Of a stretch of DNA of 19,393 bases, positions 7,722-15,656 are shown piece after piece (the stretch's first letter is position 1; each line of letters starts with the position of its first letter). The notes under the pieces were generated by a model that did no database searches, was not told the DNA's origin, and saw only the letters and a list, made by a program, of their open reading frames with translations. A program made the position numbers and the translations under genes. The stretch is from assembly GCA_002730485.1 (NCBI GenBank), contig PCAH01000133.1, forward strand, positions 1-19,393, in the 5' to 3' direction. The stretch comes from Dehalococcoidia bacterium (GTDB lineage: Bacteria > Chloroflexota > Dehalococcoidia > UBA3495).

Positions 7722-9398
7722 ATGGCCGACGACACGGGTAAAGAAGAACTGCACAAAGCTGGGCAGGATTACGAGCAGCGGCTGGCCGACGCATTGGGCC
7801 GCCAGAAAGAGCCCAAGCCTGCTCCGGAAACCAGCTATGGCATGCCTTTGAAGTCGGTCTATTCTCCGGAGGACGGGGCCAATCAGGACTATCTCCGCGA
7901 CCAGGGTTTCCCAGGTGCCTACCCGTTCACCCGCGGTATCCGCCCCGACATGTACCGTGGCCGACTCTGGACCATGCGGCAGTACGCAGGTTTCGACACC
8001 GTGGAAGAAACCAATCAGCGGTTTAGGCATCTTCTGACCCAGGGCCTTGGCGGCATGAACGTGGCCTTTGACCTGCCCACCCAATTAGGCATGGACCCCG
8101 ACGAGCCCCAGGCCACCAGCGAGGTAGGGAAAACCGGCATCGCCTGTCCTTCTGTGCGCCAGATGGAGACGCTGTTTCGGGAGTTGCCCCTTGAGAAGGT
8201 GACTCCTTCGCTCACGGTGAACGCGTCGGCTCAGTCCGTGCTGTCTATGTACGTGGTCACCGCCCAGAACCAGGGAATTCCCCTGGAGCAGATTGGCGGC
8301 ACGACTCAGAACGACATCCTGAAGGAGTTCATCGCCCGGGGGAATTACATCTTCCCGCCTGGGCCGTCGCTCAAGATGGGGGTGGACCTCTTCGAGTACT
8401 GCGCCGAGCATCTGCCCCGTTGGAATTTCATCAACATCTGCGGCTACCACGTGCGCGAGGCCGGTTCCAGTCTAGTGCAGGAGCTGGCCTTCGCCTTTGG
8501 CAATGCCCGGGCCTACCTGGACGAGGCAATCTCCCGAGGAATGGATGTGGACGACTTCGCGCCGCGTATCGCCTTCAACTTCAGCGTGTTCAACAACGTG
8601 TTGGAAGAGGTGGCCAAGTTTCGGGCCGCCCGCCGGATCTGGGCCAGGCTGTTGAAGGAACACTACGGCGCCAAGAACCCCCGTTCCCTAACATTCAGGA
8701 CCGGAGCAGGCAGCGGCGGCAGTACCCTGGTGGCCCAACAGCCGGAGAACAACGTTGTCCGGGTGACACTACACACCGTCATAGCTGCCATGGCCGGAGT
8801 CCAGTCCATGCACACAGCTTCCATGGACGAGGCCCACGCCCTGCCTTCGGAGGAGGCCGCAACGCTGGCCCTGCGCACCCAGCAGATCGTTGCCTATGAG
8901 AGTGGCCTAGCCGACGTGATCGACCCGCTGGGCGGCTCGTATTACGTCGAGAACCTCACCGACCAGATAGAAGAGCAGGTCGAGGTTTACATGAAGCTCA
9001 TCGAGGAGCGCGGCGGCATGGTGGCGGCCATCGAGTCTGGTTGGGTGGTGCAGGAGATTGCGGAAGCAGCCTACCGGTTCCAGCGGGACGTGGAGCAGGG
9101 AGACCGGGTGGTTGTTGGGCTAAATCGGTTCACCACCGACGAGACCCCGCCAATTGAGTTGCACCGCCCTGATCCCAGTGTGGCCCAAGGTGTTATCGGA
9201 GAGGTTGAGGCGCTTAGGAAAGAACGGGACTCGGCCAAGCTGGCCCGCGCCTTGGACGATGTGAAAGCCGTGGCCAGCGAAGGCGGAAACCTGATACCGC
9301 CAACCCTGGAAGCGATTCGCGCTCTGGGCACTGTGGGTGAGGTCTCGGCAACCCTGCGTGAGGTGTTTGGAGAGTGGCAGGCTCCTAATATCACGTAA
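7722..9398 (+). CDS. mcmA1: Methylmalonyl-CoA mutase, large (catalytic) chain, N-terminal domain only
   Basis: This is the TIM-barrel catalytic chain of an adenosylcobalamin-dependent acyl-CoA mutase (methylmalonyl-CoA to succinyl-CoA). The ATG at 7722 is preferred over the upstream GTG at 7695 because AGGAGA ends 4 nt before it and the upstream codons overlap that site; this gives 558 residues. Substrate-site residues known from the Propionibacterium enzyme are kept: R and Y in [12 protein letters not shown] (R82, Y89), the TQNDILKEF motif, R in [11 protein letters not shown] (R207), and H in GYHVREAG (H244). Y and R at those sites argue for methylmalonyl-CoA rather than isobutyryl-CoA, where F and Q are expected. 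The protein stops at about 558 residues with no DxHxxG B12-binding domain. The small chain must be encoded elsewhere, as in other split mutases. No partner (small chain, MeaB chaperone, epimerase) is adjacent. Confidence 0.93.
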   Translation: MADDTGKEELHKAGQDYEQRLADALGRQKEPKPAPETSYGMPLKSVYSPEDGANQDYLRDQGFPGAYPFTRGIRPDMYRGRLWTMRQYAGFDTVEETNQRFRHLLTQGLGGMNVAFDLPTQLGMDPDEPQATSEVGKTGIACPSVRQMETLFRELPLEKVTPSLTVNASAQSVLSMYVVTAQNQGIPLEQIGGTTQNDILKEFIARGNYIFPPGPSLKMGVDLFEYCAEHLPRWNFINICGYHVREAGSSLVQELAFAFGNARAYLDEAISRGMDVDDFAPRIAFNFSVFNNVLEEVAKFRAARRIWARLLKEHYGAKNPRSLTFRTGAGSGGSTLVAQQPENNVVRVTLHTVIAAMAGVQSMHTASMDEAHALPSEEAATLALRTQQIVAYESGLADVIDPLGGSYYVENLTDQIEEQVEVYMKLIEERGGMVAAIESGWVVQEIAEAAYRFQRDVEQGDRVVVGLNRFTTDETPPIELHRPDPSVAQGVIGEVEALRKERDSAKLARALDDVKAVASEGGNLIPPTLEAIRALGTVGEVSATLREVFGEWQAPNIT

Positions 9399-9457
9399 TT
9401 GCCTGGATTCCTGCTTTCACCCTAATGGCGAGGCTTGGTTTCATCCTCAACCCTAAA

Positions 9458-9488
9458 CGTTCGTCCTGATCTCCGTCGAAGGATGCGC
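9458..9488 (-). repeat. Dispersed repeat A, copy 3 (inverted, diverged)
   Basis: CGTTCGTCCTGATCTCCGTC is followed by GAAGGATGCGC. It resembles the inverted copy at 7529-7560 with a few changes, and the ATGCGC tail is kept. Confidence 0.65.
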
Positions 9489-9540
9489 ATCAGCCATCTC
9501 TCAAGAGAGCGCACTCCGTATCCGGCATGTAGTGCCTGGA

Positions 9541-9558
9541 TTCCAGCCTTCGCTGGAA
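9541..9558. repeat. Dispersed repeat B hairpin (CTTC loop)
   Basis: TTCCAGC and GCTGGAA form a 7-bp stem around CTTC, followed by AGACGG. The same hairpin appears in the other orientation near 9726-9743 and 11888-11905 (GAAG loop). A CCTGC/GCAGG variant is at 7403-7420 and 7616-7631. Confidence 0.75.
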
Positions 9559-9662
9559 AGACGGGTGAAACAGGTTCCAACTTCCAAACCCGACTTCACC
9601 GGAATGCGGCTCATGGTGTTCTTCTTAGGAAAACCAGGGCGAGTAATCTGGCTTACGCGGGT

Positions 9663-9687
9663 CCTTCGACAGGCTCAGGACGAGCGG
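9663..9687 (+). repeat. Dispersed repeat A, copy 4
   Basis: It begins CCTTCGACAGGCTCAGGA and ends GAGCGG, preceded by GGGT as at 7463-7466. It differs by one base from the copy at 7467-7491. Confidence 0.8.
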
Positions 9688-9723
9688 TTATGTGGTGTGA
9701 TAGGCCCCCTGGCCCACATCCGT

Positions 9724-9743
9724 CTTTCCAGCGAAGACTGGAA
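9724..9743. repeat. Dispersed repeat B hairpin (opposite orientation)
   Basis: TTCCAG and CTGGAA flank CGAAGA. The flanks CGTCT and TCCAGG match the copy at 11884-11911, so this is the reverse orientation of the element at 9541-9558. Confidence 0.65.
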
Positions 9744-9825
9744 TCCAGGAAAAGCTTCTACTCCACCAAAATATGAACCCAAGTCTAATTAGCACGAAAG
9801 GTGGTGTGCTGATCCAGTGCGTCAG

Positions 9826-10638
9826 TTAGACCTGGCACTTGGAGCAGAAGTAGGTGCCTCGGGCGCGGACTCTTATTGCGGTCATGTTGGTTCCACAGTT
9901 GGGGCAAGGCTCCTTGATGTCCCTTGGGTGGCTCCAGGTCATCATGGCTGTGGGTGGGTTGGGCCAGTCCTGTTCACGGGCGCGGTCGTAGACCCCGTAG
10001 GCGGCTGAAAGTGCGTCTCTAATCGACCGATGCAACCTGGCCATTTCATCCACGGAAAAATCTGCCCCAGGCTTCTCCGGGTGGATGCCAGCCAGGAAAA
10101 GGGACTCGTCGGCGTAGAGATTCCCCAGGCCGCAGGCGACAGACTGCTCAAGCAACAGCGCTTTGGCCGGAGCTTTCTTGCCCGAAAACGATTCGGCCAG
10201 CGTTTCAACCGTGAACGCGTTGTCAAAGGGCTCGGGACTCATCATTGGCAGGACCTCGTCTGGAGAGTCGACCAGCCACAGCTTGCCGAACTTACGTCCG
10301 TCCACAAAACGAATCTCACGGCCGTCATCCAGCGGGAAGAAGTGCCGCGTCAGCGGATCCGCTTCCTGGGACTTGGGCTGCACCAGGAGTCTGCCAGTCA
10401 TGCCCAGGTGCACGATAAATGCAGCCGGAGAGTCGCCCGAAAGGGGTAATATCAGATACTTGCCCTTGCGTTGTACATCCTGGATGGTCCGGTCTTTCAA
10501 TCCCTTGGCCAGTTCAGTGGCCGACGGCTTTTTTACGGTGTTGGCCCAGGTGATGTTGGAGTCGGTGATCGTGCAGCCTGGCAGCCCAAACCGGATCAGA
10601 TTACGGCGCGTGTTTTCCACCTCAGGTAGCTCGGGCAT
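9826..10638 (-). CDS. mutM: Formamidopyrimidine-DNA glycosylase (Fpg/MutM)
   Basis: This base-excision-repair enzyme removes 8-oxoguanine and ring-opened purines and cleaves the AP site. The start at 10638 is chosen because it gives MPELPEVE, which places the catalytic proline directly after the removed Met, followed by the conserved Glu. A longer reading frame from 10671 would bury this proline. GGAGGA lies about 10 nt upstream. The 270 residues match the family. The conserved Lys of the hinge loop is in RKGKYL, and the helix-two-turn-helix region has CGLGNLYADESLF. The C-terminal zinc finger is CPNC, then 16 residues, then CSKC. Just before the finger, MMTWSHPRDIKEP replaces the usual VYGRxGxP stretch. 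The gene is divergent from the LLM oxidoreductase gene. Confidence 0.95.
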   Translation of the reverse strand: MPELPEVENTRRNLIRFGLPGCTITDSNITWANTVKKPSATELAKGLKDRTIQDVQRKGKYLILPLSGDSPAAFIVHLGMTGRLLVQPKSQEADPLTRHFFPLDDGREIRFVDGRKFGKLWLVDSPDEVLPMMSPEPFDNAFTVETLAESFSGKKAPAKALLLEQSVACGLGNLYADESLFLAGIHPEKPGADFSVDEMARLHRSIRDALSAAYGVYDRAREQDWPNPPTAMMTWSHPRDIKEPCPNCGTNMTAIRVRARGTYFCSKCQV

Positions 10639-10754
10639 GTTCTGGCGTTCCTCCGGAGGGTGATGGATCATATATTGGACACCACCATTCTATCGGGTGA
10701 TACCCTCTACGACGAGTTCTCTTCTCAAACCCAACCAGACCAAGAGGTAGTCGC

Positions 10755-11765
10755 ATGAAATTCGGACTTTACAGTTCCATAGCCAACCCGCCACGAGGCG
10801 AAGACCTGCCCAGATGCGTGGATGAGGTCATCGAGGAAGCCCAGTTGGCGGAGCAAGCTGGGTTCGATTCGTGCTTCTTCGGTGAGCACCACCAGGACAA
10901 GGACGGGTTTTTACCTTCGCCGCTGATCGTCTGCACTGCAGTCGCAGCGGCGACCACCACCTTGCGAGTCGGCACGTCGGTGATTCTGCTGCCGCTGCAC
11001 CATCCGGTGCGATTGGCTGAAGACGTGGTCACGCTGGATGTCGTCTCCAAAGGGCGGGTCACTTTGGGCGTTGGTCTGGGTTATCAGCAGGCCGACTTCG
11101 ACGCCTTTGGCGTGAATATCGCAGACCGGGTGGAGTTGTTTGAGGAGAAGGTTCAAATCATGAGGGAATGTTGGTCCGGAAAGGCGTTTTCCTTTGACGG
11201 CAAGCACCATCAGATAGACAACCTACGTATAATGCCGGACCCGATACAGCAGCCGCATCCACCCATCTGGATCGGGGCAAGTGCGCGGGTTAGCGCTCGC
11301 CGCGCGGCGAATATCGGAGACGCTATCGTCACAACACCCAGCACGACCTTGGACAACACCAGTCGTCTGATCGATGAGTACAAGGTCGCAGCCGAGGCCG
11401 CGGGTAAGACTCCCACTCCCATCATCATGCGTGATGCCTGGGTGGCCAGCACCCGGAAGGAAGCCGAAGAGGTCTATGGGCCCGAGGTCATGGCCGCCTA
11501 CCATTACTACTGGAAGAACGGACTTCGGGAATTCCAGTCCATCAAGGACGAGTCTGCACTGACGCTTGACCGCATCGCCAAAGACCGCCTAATCATGGGA
11601 GACCCGGAAGAATGCTTGGACGAGTTCCAACGCTGGAGTGAAGGCACCGGAGCCGAGTCCTGTCTGCTGCGCCTGCGCCACGCCCACTCAGGCGGCCCAT
11701 CCCACGCCCAGATCATGAAGACCATAGACCTGATCGGAGACCGGATTGTCCCGTACATGGGTTAA
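10755..11765 (+). CDS. LLM-class (luciferase-like) flavin-dependent oxidoreductase
   Basis: This is a TIM-barrel monooxygenase or F420-dependent dehydrogenase of the bacterial luciferase superfamily, with 336 residues. Recognisable pieces are the first strand MKFGLYSS, AGFDSCFFGEHH (about 36-47), the segment LRVGTSVILLPLHHPVRLAEDVVTLD (about 74-99), and GRVTLGVGLGY with DFDAFGV. HPPIWIGASARVSARRAA follows, a flavin/phosphate-site region typical of the family. The ATG has AGAGG upstream with good spacing. FMN or F420, and the substrate, cannot be told from sequence alone. The gene stands alone between divergent mutM and the third repeat-rich gap. Many paralogues of such enzymes are reported for SAR202 Chloroflexota, which fits the suggested origin. 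Confidence 0.92.
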   Translation: MKFGLYSSIANPPRGEDLPRCVDEVIEEAQLAEQAGFDSCFFGEHHQDKDGFLPSPLIVCTAVAAATTTLRVGTSVILLPLHHPVRLAEDVVTLDVVSKGRVTLGVGLGYQQADFDAFGVNIADRVELFEEKVQIMRECWSGKAFSFDGKHHQIDNLRIMPDPIQQPHPPIWIGASARVSARRAANIGDAIVTTPSTTLDNTSRLIDEYKVAAEAAGKTPTPIIMRDAWVASTRKEAEEVYGPEVMAAYHYYWKNGLREFQSIKDESALTLDRIAKDRLIMGDPEECLDEFQRWSEGTGAESCLLRLRHAHSGGPSHAQIMKTIDLIGDRIVPYMG

Positions 11766-11823
11766 AATTTTCGGACAATCCGATGCAACATCTCCCTAAA
11801 CGCTTATCAGCTAGTTGACTTAA

Positions 11824-11855
11824 GCGCATCCTTCGACGGAGCTCAGGACGAACGG
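11824..11855 (+). repeat. Dispersed repeat A, copy 5
   Basis: GCGCATCCTTCGACGGAGCT is followed by CAGGACGAACGG. It is the direct-strand equivalent of the inverted copy at 9458-9488, sharing its GCGCAT end and the CGAACG end. Confidence 0.7.
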
Positions 11856-11883
11856 TATCGGGTGGAAAATGAAACCAAACCCC

Positions 11884-11911
11884 GTCTTTCCAGCGAAGGC
11901 TGGAATCCAGA
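11884..11911. repeat. Dispersed repeat B hairpin
   Basis: TTCCAGC (11888-11894) and GCTGGAA (11899-11905) flank GAAG, with CGTCT before and TCCAGA after. It is the reverse orientation of the element at 9541-9558. Confidence 0.7.
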
Positions 11912-11962
11912 GGAATCACTACTCCACCAATCTATACGGACAAGTTCCCTTTCACCAGCCTG

Positions 11963-12001
11963 TCACCCGGAGTGTAGCAAGGGTCTCGTTGCTCCGAGAC
12001 C
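11963..12001. repeat. Dispersed repeat C with GGTCTCG/CGAGACC hairpin
   Basis: CACCCGGAGTGTAGCAAGGG is followed by a 7-bp stem GGTCTCG (11982-11988) and CGAGACC (11995-12001) around TTGCTC. The first part resembles a GTCACCCTGAGxGTAGC-type dispersed element. Only one copy is in the window. Confidence 0.5.
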
Positions 12002-12098
12002 GTGTCTTTCCATCAATAACGATATTCTTCGGCTGCGGCCTCAGAATGACAATGGGGGTGGCTGGTTTGCATGGGTGGGATCTGGCCTGACCTGTACA

Positions 12099-12124
12099 GG
12101 GCGTCCCCATTGATCAGGACGCCC
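12099..12124 (-). terminator. Candidate transcription-ending hairpin after ileS
   Basis: GGGCGTCC and GGACGCCC form a perfect 8-bp GC-rich stem with a 10-nt loop, starting 49 nt after the ileS stop. There is no U-tract after it on the minus strand, so intrinsic termination is uncertain; 3'-end protection is also possible. Confidence 0.4.
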
Positions 12125-12172
12125 CTAGCTGCATCAACCAAAATCCGCTAGCCCAGGCCTACCGCAGTTACC

Positions 12173-15100
12173 CTACACCCGCTGCACGCCCAGGGTGACT
12201 TCTATGCCTTCTACCTTGACGGTCTCGGTTGCGGTGTCTGCGTTTGGAGCACCGTCCACCAACTCCGTGCTCAGGGTCTCGTCGCGAATGTAGTCGGAGA
12301 ACGCACCCTGCATGACTCCGGAGAATTCGGGAGGGCCCTGGTAGTAGGTCACTATGCGGTCGACGACGTCGAAATCGGCCGAGCGGCGCATGCCCTGGAT
12401 TCGGTGCACCACCTCTCGGGCGAGACCTTCCTCGGCCAGTTCCGGCGTAAGTATAGTCTCGACGGCAACCACATACGGCCCTTCCTGCACTCCAGCGTAG
12501 CCAGATTCCTTGGCGGTTTTGACGATCTCCACGTCTTCCTGGTCGATATGCAGCATCTGCGAGGACTCACGGGGGTTGGCCATCTCAACCCAGCCGCTAT
12601 CCAAGAATGACTTGAAGATGTCCCGGGGATTCATTGCCGCCAGGGCGTCGGCCACCGATTGACCGTTGGCGCCATGTTTCTTGCCAAGGGTGGCCTTGTT
12701 GGGCGAGGCCTCCCAATTCCAAAACTCCAGGTCGTCCGGCCCCAGGGCAGCGTTGATGGTGACGGTCTTTACGTTTAGTTCATCGATCAACTGTGGGATC
12801 ATTGGCTCAAGCAGACCCTTTTCGGAGTCGTTCCGCACCAGTACTTGCACCGCGTTCAGTGGCTGCCGTACCTTGATCTTCTCGCTTGATCGGGCGGCCC
12901 GGCCCATGCTGGACACCTTCATGGCCAGTTGGGTGGCTTCCATCAGCGGCTGGTCTATCAATGACTCATTGGCCACCGGGAAATCTGACAGATGGATGCT
13001 GTCGGGCGCGGATGGGTCGACCGAGCACACCAGGTTCTGGTACATGTCTTCGGCCACAAATGGAGCCAGGGGTGCCATCAACTTGGCCACGGTCACCAGG
13101 CAGGTGTGCAGGGTGATGTAGCCCGATTCCTTATCGGCGTCGCCCTCGTTCTTCCAGAACCGGCGACGGCTGCGGCGCACGTACCAGTTGGATAGTTGGT
13201 CGATGAACTCCTGGATGCGCCGACCGGCGTTGGTCGGGTCGTACTCATCCATGTTCTTGTCGACCTGGGAGACCAGGGCGTTCAGTTCAGAGAGTACCCA
13301 CCGGTCGAGTTCGTTCTCAGGCTTCCAATCGGCCGGTTTCTTGGTTGGGTCGAATTTATCGATCTCGGCGTACCCGATGAAGAACGAATAGACGTTCCAC
13401 AGCGTGAGCATCACCTTACGCAGGGTCTCGCTGACCAGCTTGCCGGAGAACCGACGTGGTTCACCGGGATGGGACGCGGTAAAGAGATACCAGCGCAGGG
13501 CGTCGGCGCCGTGTTCGTCGAGTACGGAGAGGGGCTCAACCACGTTACCCACCCGTTTGCTCATCTTCCGGCCTTTCTCATCCAGGATCAGGCCCAGGCA
13601 GATGACATTCTTGTACGACGGCTGGCCTGTTAGCAGTGTGGACAGGGCATGCAGGCTGTAGAACCAGCCACGGGTCTGGTCCACGGCCTCGCAGATGTAG
13701 TCAGCCGGGAAACGGCCATCGGTGTCGATGGAGGCGTTATCAAAGGGGTAGTGCCACTGGGCAAAGGGCATCGCGCCAGAGTCGAACCAGGCGTCCATGA
13801 CCTCTGGAACGCGGCGCATCTCTCCAGAGCAACCATCGGCGGCGCAGTTCAGGACGATGTCATCGACGTACGGTCGGTGCAGGTCGAGGTCGCTCAGGTC
13901 GGTGTCGCCGCCAACGCGGGACATCTTTTGCAGTTCTTCCACTCCGCCGATGCAGACCGAGTTGTTGCAATCGCCGCACTGCCAGATGGGGATGGGCGTG
14001 CCCCAATACCGCTCGCGGGAGATGGCCCAGTCCACGTTGTTGCGCAGCCACTCTCCGAAGCGCCCCTCTTTGATGTACTCGGGGTACCAGTTGATCTTGC
14101 CGTTGCCATCGACCAACTGGTCTTTCAGGGCTGAAGTCCGTATGTACCAGGAACTCTTGGCGTAATAGAGCAGCGGCGTGTCGCAGCGCCAGCAGAAGGG
14201 GTAGGTGTGGCGATAGATCTCATGATGGAACAGCAATCCCCGCTCGGTGAGGTTCTGCATGACATCTTTGTCGGCGTCCTTCACGAACTTGCCGGCAAAG
14301 GGGTAGTTTCCGGTTACGATTCCTTGTAGGTCCACGGGTTGGACGAAGGCCAGTTCTTTTTCGCGACCGACCCCTAAGTCCTCGTCACCAAAGGCCGGGG
14401 CGATGTGGACGATGCCGGTGCCGTCATCCAGCGATACGAACTCGGCTGAGATGACTTTGGGCGCGAACGCATCACTTTCCACCATCTCTGTGATGGTGAC
14501 TCCACCCGGGCCAGGCCGTCGGACGAACTGCTGAACAACAGAGCCGTGTTCGATGGGATGGTAAAGGGGCGTGTAACCCAGGCCGATGAGGTCGGAGCCC
14601 CTCACCGTGCCCATGATCTTGTGCTCTTGTTTGATGTTGGCCGGAACCAGAGCCTGGGCCAGAACCAACCGGTGGCTGTTGCCGTCCTCGTCTTCCAGTT
14701 CCACTATGTTGTAGTCGGCGTCTTCGGCCACCGCCAAGCCAGTGTTGCCTGGCAATGTCCAGGGGGTGGTGGTCCAAGCCAGTAGGAACACATCACCTTT
14801 GTCCGCGCCCAGTTTTTCCACTATTTCGGCTTTATCAGAGGACGAAGCAGGGTCAACCTTGAACTTGATGAAGACGGACGGGTCGGGCGTGTTTTCGCGG
14901 TAGCCGAGGGCCACTTCATGGGAGCTGAGGCTGGTCACGCACCGAGGGCAGTGCGGAGTGCCGCGCATGGTTTGGTAGAGCAAGTCCTTGTCCCAGAGGG
15001 TTTTGAGCATCCACCAGCCGGACTCGATGTAGTTGTTGTGCAGGGTGACATACGGGTCGTCCATGTCGACCCAAAAGCCGATGCGGGAGGTCATGGTCTC

Positions 15101-15493
15101 CCACTCTTTCACGTAGCGGAATACGCTTTCGCGGCACTTCTTGTTGAATGCCTCGATTCCGTAATCCTCGATCTCTTTCTTGCTCTTCAGACCCAGTTCT
15201 TTCTCAATCTCGAGTTCGACCGGCAGCCCGTGAGTGTCCCAGCCGCCCTTGCGCTGCACCCTGAACCCTTTCATGGTCCGGTAGCGGCAGATGACATCCT
15301 TGAAGACCCTGGACAGGGCGTGGTGGATGCCGGGGCTGCCGTTGGCCGTGGGTGGGCCCTCGTACATCATGAAAAGAGGTGCGTCGGGGCGTTCGGACTC
15401 GGTGCGCCGAAAGACGTCCTTCTCCTGCCATTGCTGGAGGACGGCGGCGTCCAACTCCGGAAAATTGACGCGGCTGGATACGGGCTTAAACAT
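12173..15493 (-). CDS. ileS: Isoleucyl-tRNA synthetase, type 2 (eukaryote-like)
   Basis: This charges tRNA-Ile with isoleucine and hydrolyses mischarged valine. With 1106 residues it is longer than the E. coli type 1 enzyme (about 940). Seen are the class I HIGH region as PPTANGSPGIHHALSR (H57/H58), the WWMLKTLWDKDLLYQ segment, the CP1 editing site with LAWTTTPWTLPGNTG near 240, RERYWGTPIPIWQC with the nearby CxxC pairs, MDAWFDSGAMPFAQ, and KMSKRVGNVV near 642 in the KMSKS position. A long anticodon-binding region follows. The HIGH variant, the length and the KMSKR form match type 2 IleS, which tends to resist mupirocin. AAAGGAAG lies about 10 nt before the ATG. No T-box is seen in the 163-nt leader, although two hairpins are. 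Confidence 0.97.
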   Translation of the reverse strand: MFKPVSSRVNFPELDAAVLQQWQEKDVFRRTESERPDAPLFMMYEGPPTANGSPGIHHALSRVFKDVICRYRTMKGFRVQRKGGWDTHGLPVELEIEKELGLKSKKEIEDYGIEAFNKKCRESVFRYVKEWETMTSRIGFWVDMDDPYVTLHNNYIESGWWMLKTLWDKDLLYQTMRGTPHCPRCVTSLSSHEVALGYRENTPDPSVFIKFKVDPASSSDKAEIVEKLGADKGDVFLLAWTTTPWTLPGNTGLAVAEDADYNIVELEDEDGNSHRLVLAQALVPANIKQEHKIMGTVRGSDLIGLGYTPLYHPIEHGSVVQQFVRRPGPGGVTITEMVESDAFAPKVISAEFVSLDDGTGIVHIAPAFGDEDLGVGREKELAFVQPVDLQGIVTGNYPFAGKFVKDADKDVMQNLTERGLLFHHEIYRHTYPFCWRCDTPLLYYAKSSWYIRTSALKDQLVDGNGKINWYPEYIKEGRFGEWLRNNVDWAISRERYWGTPIPIWQCGDCNNSVCIGGVEELQKMSRVGGDTDLSDLDLHRPYVDDIVLNCAADGCSGEMRRVPEVMDAWFDSGAMPFAQWHYPFDNASIDTDGRFPADYICEAVDQTRGWFYSLHALSTLLTGQPSYKNVICLGLILDEKGRKMSKRVGNVVEPLSVLDEHGADALRWYLFTASHPGEPRRFSGKLVSETLRKVMLTLWNVYSFFIGYAEIDKFDPTKKPADWKPENELDRWVLSELNALVSQVDKNMDEYDPTNAGRRIQEFIDQLSNWYVRRSRRRFWKNEGDADKESGYITLHTCLVTVAKLMAPLAPFVAEDMYQNLVCSVDPSAPDSIHLSDFPVANESLIDQPLMEATQLAMKVSSMGRAARSSEKIKVRQPLNAVQVLVRNDSEKGLLEPMIPQLIDELNVKTVTINAALGPDDLEFWNWEASPNKATLGKKHGANGQSVADALAAMNPRDIFKSFLDSGWVEMANPRESSQMLHIDQEDVEIVKTAKESGYAGVQEGPYVVAVETILTPELAEEGLAREVVHRIQGMRRSADFDVVDRIVTYYQGPPEFSGVMQGAFSDYIRDETLSTELVDGAPNADTATETVKVEGIEVTLGVQRV

Positions 15494-15519
15494 TTCTGCT
15501 GGGCTTCCTTTGTGGGTGA

Positions 15520-15550
15520 CTGGTCGTCATATTTGGAGGTTGGCGACCAG
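15520..15550 (-). repeat. Leader hairpin upstream of ileS
   Basis: CTGGTCG (15520-15526) and CGACCAG (15544-15550) form a perfect 7-bp stem around a 17-nt loop, about 27-57 nt before the ileS ATG. It would be in the mRNA leader. It is not part of a recognisable T-box. Confidence 0.5.
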
Positions 15551-15558
15551 CTATTTTA

Positions 15559-15587
15559 ATAATGCTGTTTTACTAATCCAGCATTAT
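15559..15587 (-). repeat. 9-bp inverted repeat upstream of ileS
   Basis: ATAATGCTG (15559-15567) and CAGCATTAT (15579-15587) flank an 11-nt loop. On the minus strand it is followed by TAAAAT, a poor U-tract, so it might be a weak terminator for the thiamine cluster. One arm overlaps the TATAAT hexamer described next. Confidence 0.5.
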
Positions 15588-15588
15588 A
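15583..15588 (-). promoter_or_regulatory. Candidate -10 element for ileS
   Basis: TATAAT, a perfect -10 hexamer, is read on the minus strand 90 nt before the ileS ATG. The best -35 match, TTGATT at plus 15603-15608, is only 14 nt away, which is shorter than usual, so the promoter is uncertain. Confidence 0.4.
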
Positions 15589-15656
15589 ACGCAGAGGGCG
15601 GGAATCAAGCTGAACAGATGGTTACTGGGTACGGTGGACGAATCGGGGTTTGGGAT

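Larger units (their letters stand above)
9399..9825. repeat. Repeat-rich gap 2 (no gene)
   Basis: No gene is supported. It holds an inverted repeat A copy (9458-9488, with the ATGCGC tail), a hairpin TTCCAGC/GCTGGAA around CTTC (9541-9558), a direct repeat A copy (9663-9687), and a second hairpin of the same family in the other orientation (about 9721-9750). A partial GGATTCCTGC element lies near 9404-9414. It separates the mutase and mutM genes, which converge on it. Confidence 0.8.
11766..12172. repeat. Repeat-rich gap 3 (no gene)
   Basis: No gene is supported between the converging LLM oxidoreductase and ileS genes. It holds repeat A (11824-11855, with the GCGCAT lead), a repeat B hairpin (11884-11911), a third type with CACCCGGAGTGTAGCAAGGG and GGTCTCG/CGAGACC (about 11963-12001), a CAGAATGACA end (12043-12052), and a GC-rich hairpin at 12099-12124 near the ileS end. 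Confidence 0.75.

Noticed and set aside
10639..10671. Upstream start for mutM at 10671
   Set aside because: It would put residues before the catalytic proline, which must become N-terminal.
14918..15559. Plus-strand reading frame of 213 codons opposite the start of ileS
   Set aside because: It lies antisense to a certain ileS coding region, has no recognisable domain or ribosome binding site, and extends only into the leader.
15494..15656. T-box riboswitch for ileS
   Set aside because: The gap is short and no T-box consensus (AGGGTGGNACCGCG) or antiterminator was found; only simple hairpins are seen.
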